Below are positions 1 to 10,200 of a stretch of 17,437 nt of DNA, piece after piece. Source of the stretch: Dinochytrium kinnereticum (Eukaryota > Chytridiomycota > Chytridiomycetes > Chytridiales > Chytridiaceae); contig JADGJT010000034.1 in the NCBI GenBank assembly GCA_027604005.1, forward strand, positions 77,929-95,365, given 5' to 3'. Each line of letters starts with the position of its first letter. The stretch's first letter is position 1. The position numbers and the translations under genes are program-made. A model generated the notes under the pieces. That model was given only the letters and a program-made list of their open reading frames with translations, was not told the DNA's origin and did not search any database.

Positions 1-578
1 AGTTAACGGATTTACTTGGCTGAAAATCCCAGAAAACAGAGACGCTTCACGCACGACTCGCGCATATTGGGTTGGTCGCGGCTTTTGATTGGGACCAACT
101 TGAAAGTACACCATCCACCATCAACAGATTGTTACGCTTACAACCAGGAGCATCAAAGCGAGCAATGTACCGTCATGTCGCGTTGTGGTCTGTCAACTGT
201 TGCAGCATGTACACAGAGAATGGGGAAGCAAGGATTTACAGCAACTTCCAATGAGAGCAGTTTATCAACCACCAGGAACGTGAGGGCAAAGTTAACGGAT
301 TTACTTGGCTGAAAATCCCAGAAAACAGAGACGCTTCACGCACGACTCGCGCATATTGGGTTGGTCGCGGCTTTTGATTGGGACCAACTTGAAAGTACAC
401 CATCCACCATCAACAGATTGTTACGCTTACAACCAGGAGCATCAAAGCGAGCAATGTACCGTCATGTCGCGTTGTGGTCTGTCAACTGTTGCAGCATGTA
501 CACAGAGAATGGGGAAGCAAGGATTTACAGCAACTTCCAATGAGAGCAGTTTATCAACCACCAGGAACGTGAGGGCAA
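1..578. repeat. Two identical tandem 289-bp repeat units
   Basis: Bases 1-289 and 290-578 are head-to-tail copies that I read as identical; each starts AGTTAACGGATTTACTTGGC. Because the window opens on the unit, the array may continue upstream. Each copy contains the same short open frames (98 and 60 codons). They exist in both copies only because the DNA is duplicated, and nothing marks them as genes. The unit contains an inverted CCAAT motif (GATTGG) in TTTTGATTGG. Perfect identity suggests recent duplication, active homogenisation or an assembly artefact. Confidence 0.95.
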
Positions 579-661
579 AGTTAACGGATTTACTTGGCTG
601 AAAATCTCAGAAAACAGAGGCACGACTCCCTCATATTGGGTTGGTCGCGGCTTTTGATTGG
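579..661. repeat. Partial, diverged third copy of the 289-bp repeat
   Basis: Homology to the start of the unit resumes at 579 and ends at about 661, after TTTTGATTGG. This copy differs by several substitutions and by a loss of about 9 bp (ACGCTTCACG in the full unit is reduced to a single G). It is the copy nearest the downstream gene and stops about a dozen bases before a TATA-like box. The repeat may therefore derive from that gene's upstream region. Confidence 0.9.
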
Positions 662-672
662 CTAGCCGCAAC

Positions 673-679
673 TATAAAA
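673..679 (+). promoter_or_regulatory. TATA-like box upstream of the 937-2424 gene
   Basis: TATAAAA lies about 260 bp before the proposed start codon, just after an inverted CCAAT (GATTGG) at 656-661. Both fit a fungal core promoter with a moderately long 5' UTR. The call rests on the motif alone; bases 662-936 hold no other feature that I can support. Confidence 0.35.
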
Positions 680-936
680 CGCGCTTATGGGCCCTGGAGA
701 GAAGACGTTGCATTGACAACTTCAAGCTCGTTGACAAGTCACCCCCTGATCACGAAGGCCGTCGCCCATCGTCACTACAAGCCAACGTAACGACCCATCC
801 TTTGCCTCGACTACTCGTCGTCTCTCGAAAAGCCGTCGTCCATCGAAGCACCCCCTTCACCCATCGCATCGACTGATCTTTTGGGCCCTTTAGACCAATT
901 CCAATTCAGTCATTCATCAGTGAATCACTAAGAGAG

Positions 937-2424
937 ATGGCCATTTCGTTCTGGAGCAACTGGTTCGGAAGCACCAAGAAGGGTGAGTGTCCTTTCAATT
1001 CTCCCACTTCATCTCCATATCTTTCATAGCCGTTTTTTGGCCCCCATCTCACGCTTCTGTTCCCCCCCTCACACCTCACCTTCATTTTCATCAATCTCTC
1101 GTTCTTGTTGAAAGCAAAAGCTGAGGCAGCAGAAAAGGAGCCCACCAATGAGACCACCCAATCCAAACCCGCCGAAGAGCACATCACGGCAAACAATCGC
1201 ATTCTGAGGGGCGTGAAGCGGTGCTCTGAGTGGTTCAAGAAGGTAAGGGTAATGAGCGTTTCTCTGATCGACTTACCACTGTTGAAATTCTCAATCAAAA
1301 GGCCACGCTTAGCAGCTCCGAGAATGCGAATGGCGAGTTCAAGGCGCCTTCTGTTGCTTTGGACGCCTCTGGAAAACCTGTGAAAGTGTCCTCGGCAGGC
1401 GGGTCAGAGATGGACGCTATCCTCATGGCCCTACAGAAACTCAAGGATGAAAAGGCCAAGACAAAAGAAAGCAAGCGTAACATGGAAGTCAGGACTCCCG
1501 AGATTGATGAACTAATTAAGCAGATAGAATCGTAAGTCGTTGTTTGAGACAGCTCAGTATTGACTTTTCTATTCATCAGATGCCGCTCCATTCGATACCG
1601 ATTCGACGATGTCATCGACCGCCTCATGAACAATCTTCACATCCTGTCCAAGTCTATTCCGGAGCATGTCGTCAACGAGATCAAACTTTGCTGTGACTTT
1701 ATGCAAAGTGGGGAGATCAAGCAAACAGGTTATTGGAAGACTCTCTTATACGTTCTTATAAATCTAACATCCTTTGCTTTTGTCAAATGAACAGCCAACT
1801 CTCAGGCTTCAACCTGGCTTCGATGGACGCCTATCAAGCCTGAGTTGGACAAGATTATGGTACTTGGGCTTGAAAAGTACAGGGAGCAAGCGACGACACC
1901 GATTGCTGGAGAGCTTGTCGGCGGGTACCTCAAAAAGTTGATTCAGTCTGTTGAAGGAGGAGTGATTTTGAAGCCTTTCTGCGACCTTTTGATGGCCCTC
2001 TTTGAAGACACGCCTGGTAATTGATCGATTCATTAAGCAATCTCCCTTTACCCCTATCATCTGATCATTCTTTTCTGACTTTTGATTCATCTTCCCAATC
2101 CTACCAAAAAAAGACTCCGAAAACCTGCGCATCTCCGTCGACTCCAAGCCGCTCATCCGCGCGATTCTCAACTCCAACTCCCAGCGTCACCAAATTCTTC
2201 AATCCGTCTCATCTCTCGCTCAATATATCGTCAAGGAGAATGGCGTCCAACCCAAGAGCCTTGCTGTTGTTTTCGCGGTCCACGACCTTCAGGCGGACAT
2301 TGTGACGCTTGACCCTCGCGCTTTGGAGGACGTGGCGCAGAGGATGAAGGTTAAGAAGGACTTTGAGAGGTGGAATGCTGTGTGGGGAACGATTATGAAT
2401 AACTTTGGCTTTTTTGAGGGGTAG
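937..2424 (+). CDS. Unknown-function protein, faintly RhoGAP-like C-terminal half (6 exons)
   Basis: I assemble six exons: 937-982, 1115-1242, 1302-1531, 1580-1728, 1795-2016 and 2114-2424. All introns are GT-AG and all phases agree, giving 361 residues ending at TAG 2422-2424. The ATG lies in a good context (GAGAGATGG). The N-terminus (MAISFWSNWFG) is followed by a charged, low-complexity stretch to about residue 100 and a short Lys/Glu-rich helix at about 95-135. Residues about 215-325 (GELVGGYLKKL, then KSLAVVFAVHDL) recall the later helices of RhoGAP domains, where a YL..L helix and an NLAVVFGP motif occur. The arginine-finger motif (GIFRxxG) that should precede them is not visible. I would treat it as a hypothetical protein with a possible divergent or inactive RhoGAP fold. 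The exon structure is firm, the function is not. The donor after exon 4 (GTTATT) is the weakest splice site. Confidence 0.82.
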
Positions 2425-2636
2425 TGTTGGGGTGATACTTGCGATGTTAGTTTTTTTTTTATTACATTTTTGTTTGTTTTCACATCTCCTGCACGGTGGT
2501 TTATCTTGTCGCTTTTGTTCCTTAAGTCACGCCCTACGGATACGTAAATGCGCTTCTACATCCCCAAAGTCTCTTTATCCCTAATCTGTTTGATTCCCAG
2601 GGCTCTCCCATCTTGCACACAGATATGCACATATTT

Positions 2637-2642
2637 AATAAA
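2637..2642 (+). terminator. Candidate poly(A) signal AATAAA for the 937-2424 gene
   Basis: AATAAA lies 213 bp after the stop codon in the AT-rich convergent spacer 2425-2797. A T-run near 2451-2460 is the only other notable feature in this spacer. A motif-only call. Confidence 0.35.
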
Positions 2643-2752
2643 ATCTTAACTATAATGTTAACGGATGTAACAGAAACAAAAAGTTGAAGAATGTTCGATC
2701 ATTAGCCAACGACAAAGGAGGAAAAGATCTGGGATATTATAGAGGCATGGCT

Positions 2753-2758
2753 TTTATT
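2753..2758 (-). terminator. Candidate poly(A) signal for the BIM1-like gene
   Basis: TTTATT on the plus strand reads AATAAA on the minus strand, about 40 nt past the stop codon of the minus-strand gene ending at 2798. Spacing and sequence are typical of a fungal 3' UTR. Confidence 0.45.
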
Positions 2759-2797
2759 AAATGAAGCGATATTCAATACAAAAGATTAAATGCTTGA

Positions 2798-3793
2798 TCA
2801 AATCAAACCCATTATCAAGGCCATTGCTGCGCTAATGCTTATAAACCAACCAATTGCAATGCCACTCGCTGCCGAAGGCTGTGAAGACACTGTTGTGGAA
2901 ACCTTCGATGAAACAACCAGAGTTGTAGTGGTAATGGTTGCCGTAACCAATGGTGCAGTAGTAGATGATACTGATGTCCTAGTCGAGGAAAGAGACCCTA
3001 ATGTTGTTCCAGGAGAAGTCTCCGTGGTGGTCCCTGCTGAAGAAGAGGTGGCGCTTGGGCTTGGCCCATCATTGGATGGCTCAGTTGAAGCCTTAGGTGA
3101 CAGATCAGGGAACGTTTTCAAATCATCATCGTCTCTCGGTGCCAAGGGTCTTGTAGGGGCTATCACCACATCTGCACACTAAGTGTTGAAAGGATGGGTG
3201 TTAGGTAAAACGTTTGGGGGAACTAGCGTACTCATACCTGGTAATACTTCTTACCCTCCCCGTCCGTAAAAACAACCTGAATGAGCGCCGGTACATCGGG
3301 GCCCCGAATAACATTTGATGGTTGTTGGCTCAAGTCGACGGAGACAGAGGTGTTCCAAGGAAGGGGTGGGGGTAGAAGGAAATCCGGAATGCGGTCTTCA
3401 GCAATTGGGAAGAAGTTGCTGCCCATGATTCCTGTAGGGTATCCAATGCTAACAAAGTATGATCCTAGGCTATTGAATGTTGAGATGGCGACAGTCGTGG
3501 CTGCATGATAGGATTCATTGTTTAGCGTTTGGGATGCTAGAGAGTTAACTAAAAGCCCGCTCAAAAGATCATGGATACTGCGTGCACAATCACTGCATGA
3601 CTGACTAACATATGGGGAATGCCACAGGCTTCACGAAGTTGTTGAAGCCACCGCAAGGAGACACCGTTGCTCGGCTGACGTCGTATCCTCTAGCCAGAGG
3701 AAAGGTGAGAACAAACTGCGCCTCAGCATGATGAGGCATTGCAGCCAGCGACAGGATCGCTGCAGCTACGAAGGATGCGGTGGGATTGATCAT
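2798..3793 (-). CDS. BIM1-like (X325 family) secreted GPI-anchored protein, 3 exons
   Basis: The exons in reading order are 3793-3610, 3548-3238 and 3178-2798, giving 291 residues. The last intron has a clear CTAAC branch site. Residues 1-25 form a signal peptide cleaved after AEA. The mature chain begins QFVLTFPLARGYD and continues to PCGGF (about 46-50); a later YQCADV motif lies near 164-169. This pattern is that of the copper acquisition factor BIM1-like domain, LPMO-related cell-surface proteins that bind copper through a His brace rather than oxidise polysaccharide. A His at about 76 (ESYHAA) could be the second ligand. The expected N-terminal His of the mature chain is Gln here (codon CAG at the cleavage site). 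Residues about 190-265 are Ser/Thr-rich, then a hydrophobic tail (AIGWFISISAAMALIMGLI) fits GPI attachment. The first intron boundary (GTTAGT ... CTTTTAG) is the least certain part and may alter a few residues after FPI. Confidence 0.85.
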
Positions 3794-3850
3794 TGCAGGG
3801 AGATACTTGTAAATATGTTAAGTATTTGCTCATTATTTACTCCAAGGTTG

Positions 3851-3858
3851 TATTTATA
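3851..3858 (-). promoter_or_regulatory. TATA box of the BIM1-like gene
   Basis: TATTTATA on the plus strand reads TATAAATA on the minus strand, about 58 nt upstream of the ATG at 3793. Position and sequence are classic for a TATA element. Confidence 0.5.
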
Positions 3859-3879
3859 TTCCCAAATGTTACCAACAGC

Positions 3880-5560
3880 ATAAGACTTGACCAAGGGGAA
3901 CTCGTTAGGTTGCGCCATTCGAGACGATTTTGTTCTGCTCCAATTACTCGTTGCTGGTGCGAGTGGTTTCACTCTTTCGCTCTTCCTCCCTCATCCTATG
4001 CTACAACTCGTCAGGCTCGAACACTTTCACGACCGCTACATGAACCAGAGATCGGACAGTTTCCCTCTGATGCGCAGATAAAGATAGAGCTGGGCGAGAT
4101 CGACATAATCACACCACAGCTCCCAGACGATCTCGAGTTAGTGGTCTTTTTGGATCTACAATGCTCAAGATGAAGGTGGAGAGCGAGATTCACTCAGACT
4201 GTCACCATCGACCAGCCTGTTCCGCCACCACTACACGGAGCTCCTGTCCTCCTTAGCAACCCACAAAAGCCCATGTCACGGGTCCTGAGAAGGCATGAAA
4301 ACAAGAGTTTGATGGATCGGTATTCACTTACGGCAATGTTGTTTTTTTTTGTTACAACTATTAATGTAGGAAAGCGTATATGTGGAAGCCTCCCCCAGGC
4401 CGCATCTCCACAGAAAGTGGGGGATCCAGTAAGAGATCTCACCCTGGCGCGCCATGATCCAGTCCACTGAGTCCAAACCCCACTCAAAAGACTTACTCCT
4501 ACCCCCTCCAACTCAAGCGAAGCGCCAACCACTTCGACCCCTCTCCGTTGGCGAATTTCTGCGAGAGATGGCCAAAGTGAAATCTGGGTGGGTGCGAAGG
4601 TACAAGTAGAACTCGTCCGGCGTTCACCTCCCCTGCATTTTTAAGTTGTCCAACGACCAGCCTTCGTATAGATCATATGACTCCACAGCTGGAATCACGG
4701 CAACGAAGTTAAGGCAGATGCGGAGCTGCCGCCGAAACCAGGCTCTGGTGCCCTTAATGTCAGCAACCACAATGGCCGCACCTGGTCGCCCGGCGTGACC
4801 CGCAGGAGCAAACACATTGGGGAGCCAGATCGAATGCCTACCCGCAGAGCTGCCAATTATTACGTGGACCTGCACGGGGCCGCACCAGAAAACGCAAGAC
4901 ACACCACAGCCGACAATACGCGTCATCCAGCGACGTGACCGGCAACGTAGCGCGCAAAGCCCGGAATTCTGATAGGTAATATCGTGAATGCAACCTGCTG
5001 CTCGACACGGGCAGCGGGGCGTATTGCCAGAGGCGAGACGACTGGTGAAGCACAAGTTCATGCTGCAGCAACCGCTCCCGAACGACAGTTTCCGCCTCGT
5101 CATCCATATCCATACTGGATGCCGCACCATCCAGTACCAAAGAGATCGGTACAATGTTGGCCCCAACGCCATCCGGCGCCCAGCGCCAGAGGTGGAGCCA
5201 CCTGAACCTCCCACTGCTGGAGCGAGATTTTCCGCCTTTCCTGCTGGTTTGGGCAGCGCTTCCAGGGCCTCGAGTGCACTGGTGCCAGGGTCTATCAGGG
5301 TACTGGGTGCCACCGAGGTCTCTCCCCACTAATTCAACCCGAAAAGCCATCCCTCCGCAGAGACTGCAGCCTCCGCGCGCCCCCACTGAGCAGCCGGTTT
5401 ACATCGACGTTTGCGGGCTGATGTAGACCTGGAGCCGGGGAATCGGTTTGGTTTTCCGCTTGTTGGGGGACGGACAGGGAAGGTACGGGCCCAGGAGTGG
5501 ATATCCGGAAACAGGTACATGCAGATGTAGATGATTTTCTAATCTTGCGATGGGTTGATC
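3880..5560. other. GC-richer stretch with broken reading frames, possible decayed gene
   Basis: No intact gene can be built here on either strand. The DNA looks richer in G+C than its flanks and carries several frame fragments that read like protein but are cut by stops and frame changes. Examples on the plus strand are a piece near 4050-4165 (IKIELGEIDIITPQLPDD) and a piece at about 5030-5325 (KHKFMLQQPLPNDSFRLV, later rich in Pro and Ala). The longest minus-strand frame (4624-5313) overlaps these and is rich in Cys, Trp and Arg, which is usual for an antisense shadow. I find no transposase, reverse transcriptase or integrase motif. It may be a pseudogene or transferred segment, or merely GC-rich noncoding DNA. 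Confidence 0.3.
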
Positions 5561-6473
5561 ATTGAGTGGAAAACGGAAAAGGCAGAAGGCTTCAATTCCC
5601 GGGCTTTTGATAAATGATGCTTCTGATCTGAAGTCATTGGCTGTGCCACCATCCAAAGACATGTACACTTCAACCCCCTGCCGCCTGCATCGTCTCACCC
5701 GCGACACCCATCTTTGCCGTTCCCGTCTGTCTCATAACAAATGCAAGCCCCATTAAATTCTTTTAAGAACCTCAAAGACCCATCAGAGGCGACTTGGTTA
5801 CTAGAAATGTAATGCAGGGGTGGTGTCTGGAACGGAAGATTGGAGAGGGTCGAAAAGCGTTGGCTTTTGAGGCTTTTGGGGATGTAAGATGAAAGGGAGT
5901 AAGGAAAGCCATTGAGAGAGGATTATTAGTGCATAGTAATGGAAATGGTAACATGAGGTTGGTGACGGCTTTTGCTTTCGGTTTGGTTATGGAGTTAATT
6001 AGCGTAACTTCAGGGCAAAGAATTTCGTGGTGAGGCAGATTGCCCCTCAAGCCTCGTTCCCAACGTTCTTAGGCTTAAAAGGTCATGACGATGGATTTTA
6101 TCAAGAAACATCTTCGAATACGAATGGACACTGGATATATGCGGCGATGAAGAAAGGTAGACGAGTTTTGCCTGCGCTATCGGACAACAATATTTTATTT
6201 ATTGCTTACACTTTTTGACTAAATGCAACCCTTTAAATGAGCTTGAATAAGATTTGCTATGTCACGGAGTTGACGAACCCCCCGCCGAACCCTGCCGTTT
6301 TGCGATTTATTCCCTCGACTTAAGTTTTCGCTTCTTACCATCCGACAACATCTGCCTATCTTGCTTAACCATTTCGTCATGCACGTTTAGTCACTCATGA
6401 AAGTTTGTGTGGGCTGAATGGGTACGAAGTCGACATTGAATAGAACATGTGTTATTCTGTAGCCATTGAGAAT
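5561..6473. other. Intergenic DNA, no supported feature
   Basis: Only short frames without recognisable motifs occur on either strand. I see no tRNA, repeat or convincing regulatory element. The stretch from about 5750 on is AT-richer than the block before it. Confidence 0.5.
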
Positions 6474-6551
6474 CTTGGGTGTTTAACTCTAGCTCAAACT
6501 ATCATCCCTCGCAATATAAAAGAGGATTTATCCTAGAGTTAAACCCCCAAG
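6474..6551. repeat. Foldback: 19-bp inverted repeat around a 40-bp centre
   Basis: The left arm, 6474-6492 (CTTGGGTGTTTAACTCTAG), is the reverse complement of the right arm, 6533-6551 (CTAGAGTTAAACCCCCAAG), with one mismatch in 19. The 40-bp centre has a weaker inner pairing (CCCTC against GAGG). No target-site duplication is evident at the flanks. It could be a very small MITE-like foldback, a hairpin RNA or a protein-binding site. It lies about 120 bp before a possible small gene. Confidence 0.8.
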
Positions 6552-6668
6552 ACTGATACCTGAAGTACAATGTTTGATGCGGAAAGTTGAAAATCAGATG
6601 GTGAGGCTTCACTTATTGAATAAAGAGGGTTTCATAGAGCCAATTCTTACCAGTAATTGCAGGGAATC

Positions 6669-7227
6669 ATGGGTTTCACTTTGCAAGATTTTCCGAAGAA
6701 ATCCAGTTATGGGTCAATCCCATTGTCAGAGCGATTCAATAACCGATCGTCTGATGTTTCTTGGGATATTCCTTGGCAAAGACTTGCGTGAAGAACGTTG
6801 AATCGTTGGTGAGCGAAAATCTCAATTGTTAGAGGTTATCCAAAGCGTTAAAGTATTGTGTCGTCCTGGCTAGGATTTAGAGGGTGCTTGCCCTTTTGTA
6901 AACCTAAGCGACGGGATTTAAGAGCGTGAGAAACTTTTGTAGTTCTCTTACTGCAGAGAGTTTATTGCATCGTGAGACAACAGGTTCCAGATTGAGCAAC
7001 AACATTTCCTGGAACGTTTTAGCAATATTCAATCGTGGCATCAGTTTGAAAAGGAAGACTTTCTACCGACTGGGGCCATACAAGCCACACTCTATGTACG
7101 AGATACGCTCTTCGCAACCAACCTTTTGCGGGCCTTTTTACCAGCGAGTGAGACTTTGGATCCATTAATCGACACGAGTGAGGAAGGACAGGAGAAAGCC
7201 CACCTAGCCTCCTTTGCGAGGGGCTGA
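6669..7227 (+). CDS. Possible small two-exon gene, unknown function
   Basis: Two coding-like frames can be joined. Exon 6669-6787 begins MGFTLQDFPKKSSYGS and ends at a GTGAAG donor. Exon 6984-7227 follows an ACAG acceptor, contains ERFSNIQSWHQFEKED and DTLFATNLLRAFLP, and ends at TGA. The phases agree and give 120 residues. The intron would be 196 nt, far longer than the other introns here, so a middle exon may be missing or the join may be wrong. The second frame has protein-like composition. The gene would end only 46 bp before the cyclase ATG, so it could also be a mis-split N-terminal part of that gene, but the TGA at 7225 and the in-frame TAG at 7271 argue against simple read-through. 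I do not recognise a domain. Confidence 0.35.
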
Positions 7228-7273
7228 GGCCATCTATTAAAATTCACGAGAGTTAGGAAAGGAAAGATATTAG

Positions 7274-10200
7274 ATGCAGCACGAAAGGTTCGTCGCCAAG
7301 TTTATTCGAAAGGCGAGCCGGTTTGCGGAAAAGAGGAGGAAGATATTGGAATCGTTGGAGGCGGGGTTGCCATTTGTTGAAGAGACGACGGGAGCTCTAG
7401 CCATGATTGATATTTCGGGATTCTCGTCCTTGACGTCAATTCTGGTAATTTTATTCAGCGTTGGATTTGTTTTGGCTAATTCTCTGGTTGTCTTCGTATT
7501 ATGGGTTGTTGTTGATTTTGTGACAACGTTGAATGTGGTTTAAATAGGCGAAGAAGGGGAAAATATCATCGGAAGTGATCACGCAGGCCGTCTCATCTTT
7601 CATGAGCAGGGTAAGGATGGAGTGGTATAAGAAACAGAGGGATCTGTGCTAAATGCCATCCAATTACTAGATTATTGACGTCATTTCATCCCACAACGGA
7701 GATGTAATAAAGTTTCTTGGAGACGCGTTATTAGTCATTTTCGAAAGTGATGGAAAAAACTGGAAGGATATGCAGCAAGCCCTGAGACGATGCCTTGTTT
7801 GTTGCGTCGAGTAATAAAAGCTTCTTTTTTTCCTTTGCTCATCACTTATTTTCCATGAACTTAAACTCACCACTTTTTTTTCTCAAAGTGTCCTTCTCCA
7901 ATGCGGATCCACTAAGGTCGACTTTACCAATTTTCAACATCTCACCGAGAACGATCAAGATCAAAAAGATTCACCAATAGCCGAAGCCGAGCTACGAGCA
8001 TCCAATTCGCTAAAGCGAAGAGGAAGTGAAAGACTAGAGCGGGCTATTCCTATGGGAAGCACAAAAGGGAAAGGGGGTATAGGCAGTGGCTCTGGACTTC
8101 ACCTGCCATTAAATCAAGGATCTGGGGGAAATGTGAAGAAAAAGGAGAATAAGTCTCAATTTGTATTGGAGCTTCACATCGCTATGTCTGGAGGTGAGCT
8201 GAACCATTGTGTGATTGGTGTTTCTGGGGAGAGGTGCGATTACTTTGTTTACGGATCATGTTTGGATGAACTGGGAGATGCTCTAGATTTGGCGAAACCA
8301 GGTTTGACCCCGTCCTTAAACTTAGCCGTATTAACGTAACCTAGGCGAGCTTAGTATATCGCAAGATGGTTGGGGTATTATGGAGCTCAATGGAAAATCT
8401 GGGATGGGTGCCCTCCGACTCAGAAAAAATGAGGCGGGTCATGTTACCTGCGACAGGGGATCCCTACCAGACCTGAAAACCATTGTCTCTCGAGAGATCC
8501 AGAAACGCGAAAACTTCAAGATTCAAGTACGCCGTCAGACCCTTACTATGTCACAACCTCACCCTGGAAGCGTACCTATGTCAACCCTATCCGCAGTCGA
8601 TGAGGATGGCATGCAATCGGTTATGGGCGGGATGATGGGTTTCAATACTTTTCACGATCAGCCTGATAGGGATGAGCCGGGTATCTGGGCACTGGAGACA
8701 TTTGAGTTTACGAGCTTATTTATGAACCAGAGTCTTGTCCATAAACTTCAACAGGCGATGGGGGCCACACAAAATAGTCGGATGGGGGCGTCGGACAGAC
8801 GGCAGTCCATAGCTAACCCTGGACAGGCTGGCGATAATGATAGAATGGATGAGGATGGAGCAATTCCTAACGTAGAGGCTGCCATAGCGATAGAGGCGGG
8901 GTCGAACGACGCGAGCAGGTTTCGCGGAAGTACAATGAATCGGCAACATAGGAATTCTACCTTTGGGACGTTGATGATGGGAGGGGGCCGCAAGTCTTTA
9001 GGTGTTTCGGCTGATTCGGCTGGCCAGGGCCCTTCTAAGAGCGGAATGAGTCTTGATAGTGCATTTGCCAATGACAGTCACTCGATTAATGGTGGAGAAT
9101 TCACGTCGAGGTTTGTCGACAATTCAAAGAACCGGAGAGTATCATTAACAAGCGAGATATCGAGCGGCATTGCTGGAGGATCAAACGGAGAATACGGGAA
9201 GGGGATAGAAGCAAACCGGAACATTCTTAGTGAGTATAGGAAGGTCAGCGTCATGTTTGTGAAGTTGGCATTCCAGTTTGATCCGGATATAGCGCAGAAG
9301 GCCTTCGCTCTGGCTTTTAACGCCATGCTTCCCTATGACGGAGTTATCCAGCAATACTCGGGTAATTATCATATTGTTTGTTAATATTAACTTAACTCTA
9401 CACAGTTGATGATAAAGGCCAAAGTCTTTTGATTGTCTTTGGATTACCCCCGTGGGGTCATGAAAACAACTCCCTATACGCACTTAAAGCATCTGTGTCC
9501 CTCTCTACCAACATGAGGAAAGAAGGTGTTGGTCCGTTTACGATCAGCATAGCAACTGGAGACCTCCTTTTCTCAATTCTTGGAAACTCACTTCGCAGTG
9601 AAGCTGGTCTTCTTGGCGATGTAGTGAACATATCTGCAAGATTAATGTCCCTAGCCTGCATATCAGAGCTCTCGATTCTATGCGATCATGAAACTCGGAT
9701 GGCGACCGCAGATGTATTTAATTATTTAGAATTCGGCCGGCAAATTGTGAGTACGCGGCAGGGACCGTTCATGTGAATGATTTATTCGCTATTGGCATTT
9801 TAGGTTAAGGGAAAGACGGAACCAATCCAGGTTTGGGCTGCGCTTAGCTCGAAGGCTTCGCCACTTGCGACGGATACGGCAAAGGGCCCTTCTAAGGGTG
9901 AAAAGCTCTTTTGTGGATATAGCAACGAGACTGCTAAGGTATTTGCTAATGCATAGAGATTCGTGCTAATTTTCTTTCTTTCATCCTATTCCAGTTCGTT
10001 GACGCCACTATAAGGTGGAAGGAGAAGGGTGAGCAGATAATCATAATAATTGAGGCGCCGACTGGAATGGGAAAGTCAACTTTTTTAGAGGAAATGATGA
10101 AAGAAAATGAAAAGATCAGATTCTGGTAGCCATAAGAGATAGATAAATTTAAATCTAATTCTATTTTTGTCATCCTCTCTAGCACTGGTCAGGGTAAGAT

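Noticed and set aside
16..601. Two identical 98-codon frames in the repeat units
   Set aside because: They coexist only because the DNA is duplicated. They have no recognisable motif, no good start context and overlap a second, different frame.
2790..3182. 130-codon plus-strand frame rich in Val and Asp
   Set aside because: It is the antisense of the Ser/Thr-rich stalk and GPI tail of the BIM1-like gene; repetitive Thr codons on one strand give Val-rich frames on the other.
4624..5313. 229-codon minus-strand frame
   Set aside because: It is Cys-, Trp- and Arg-rich with no domain, overlaps equally long frames on both strands, and fits a GC-rich region with few chance stops.
5772..6050. 92-codon minus-strand frame
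   Set aside because: No motif, Ser/Pro/His-rich composition, no supporting splice sites or neighbours.
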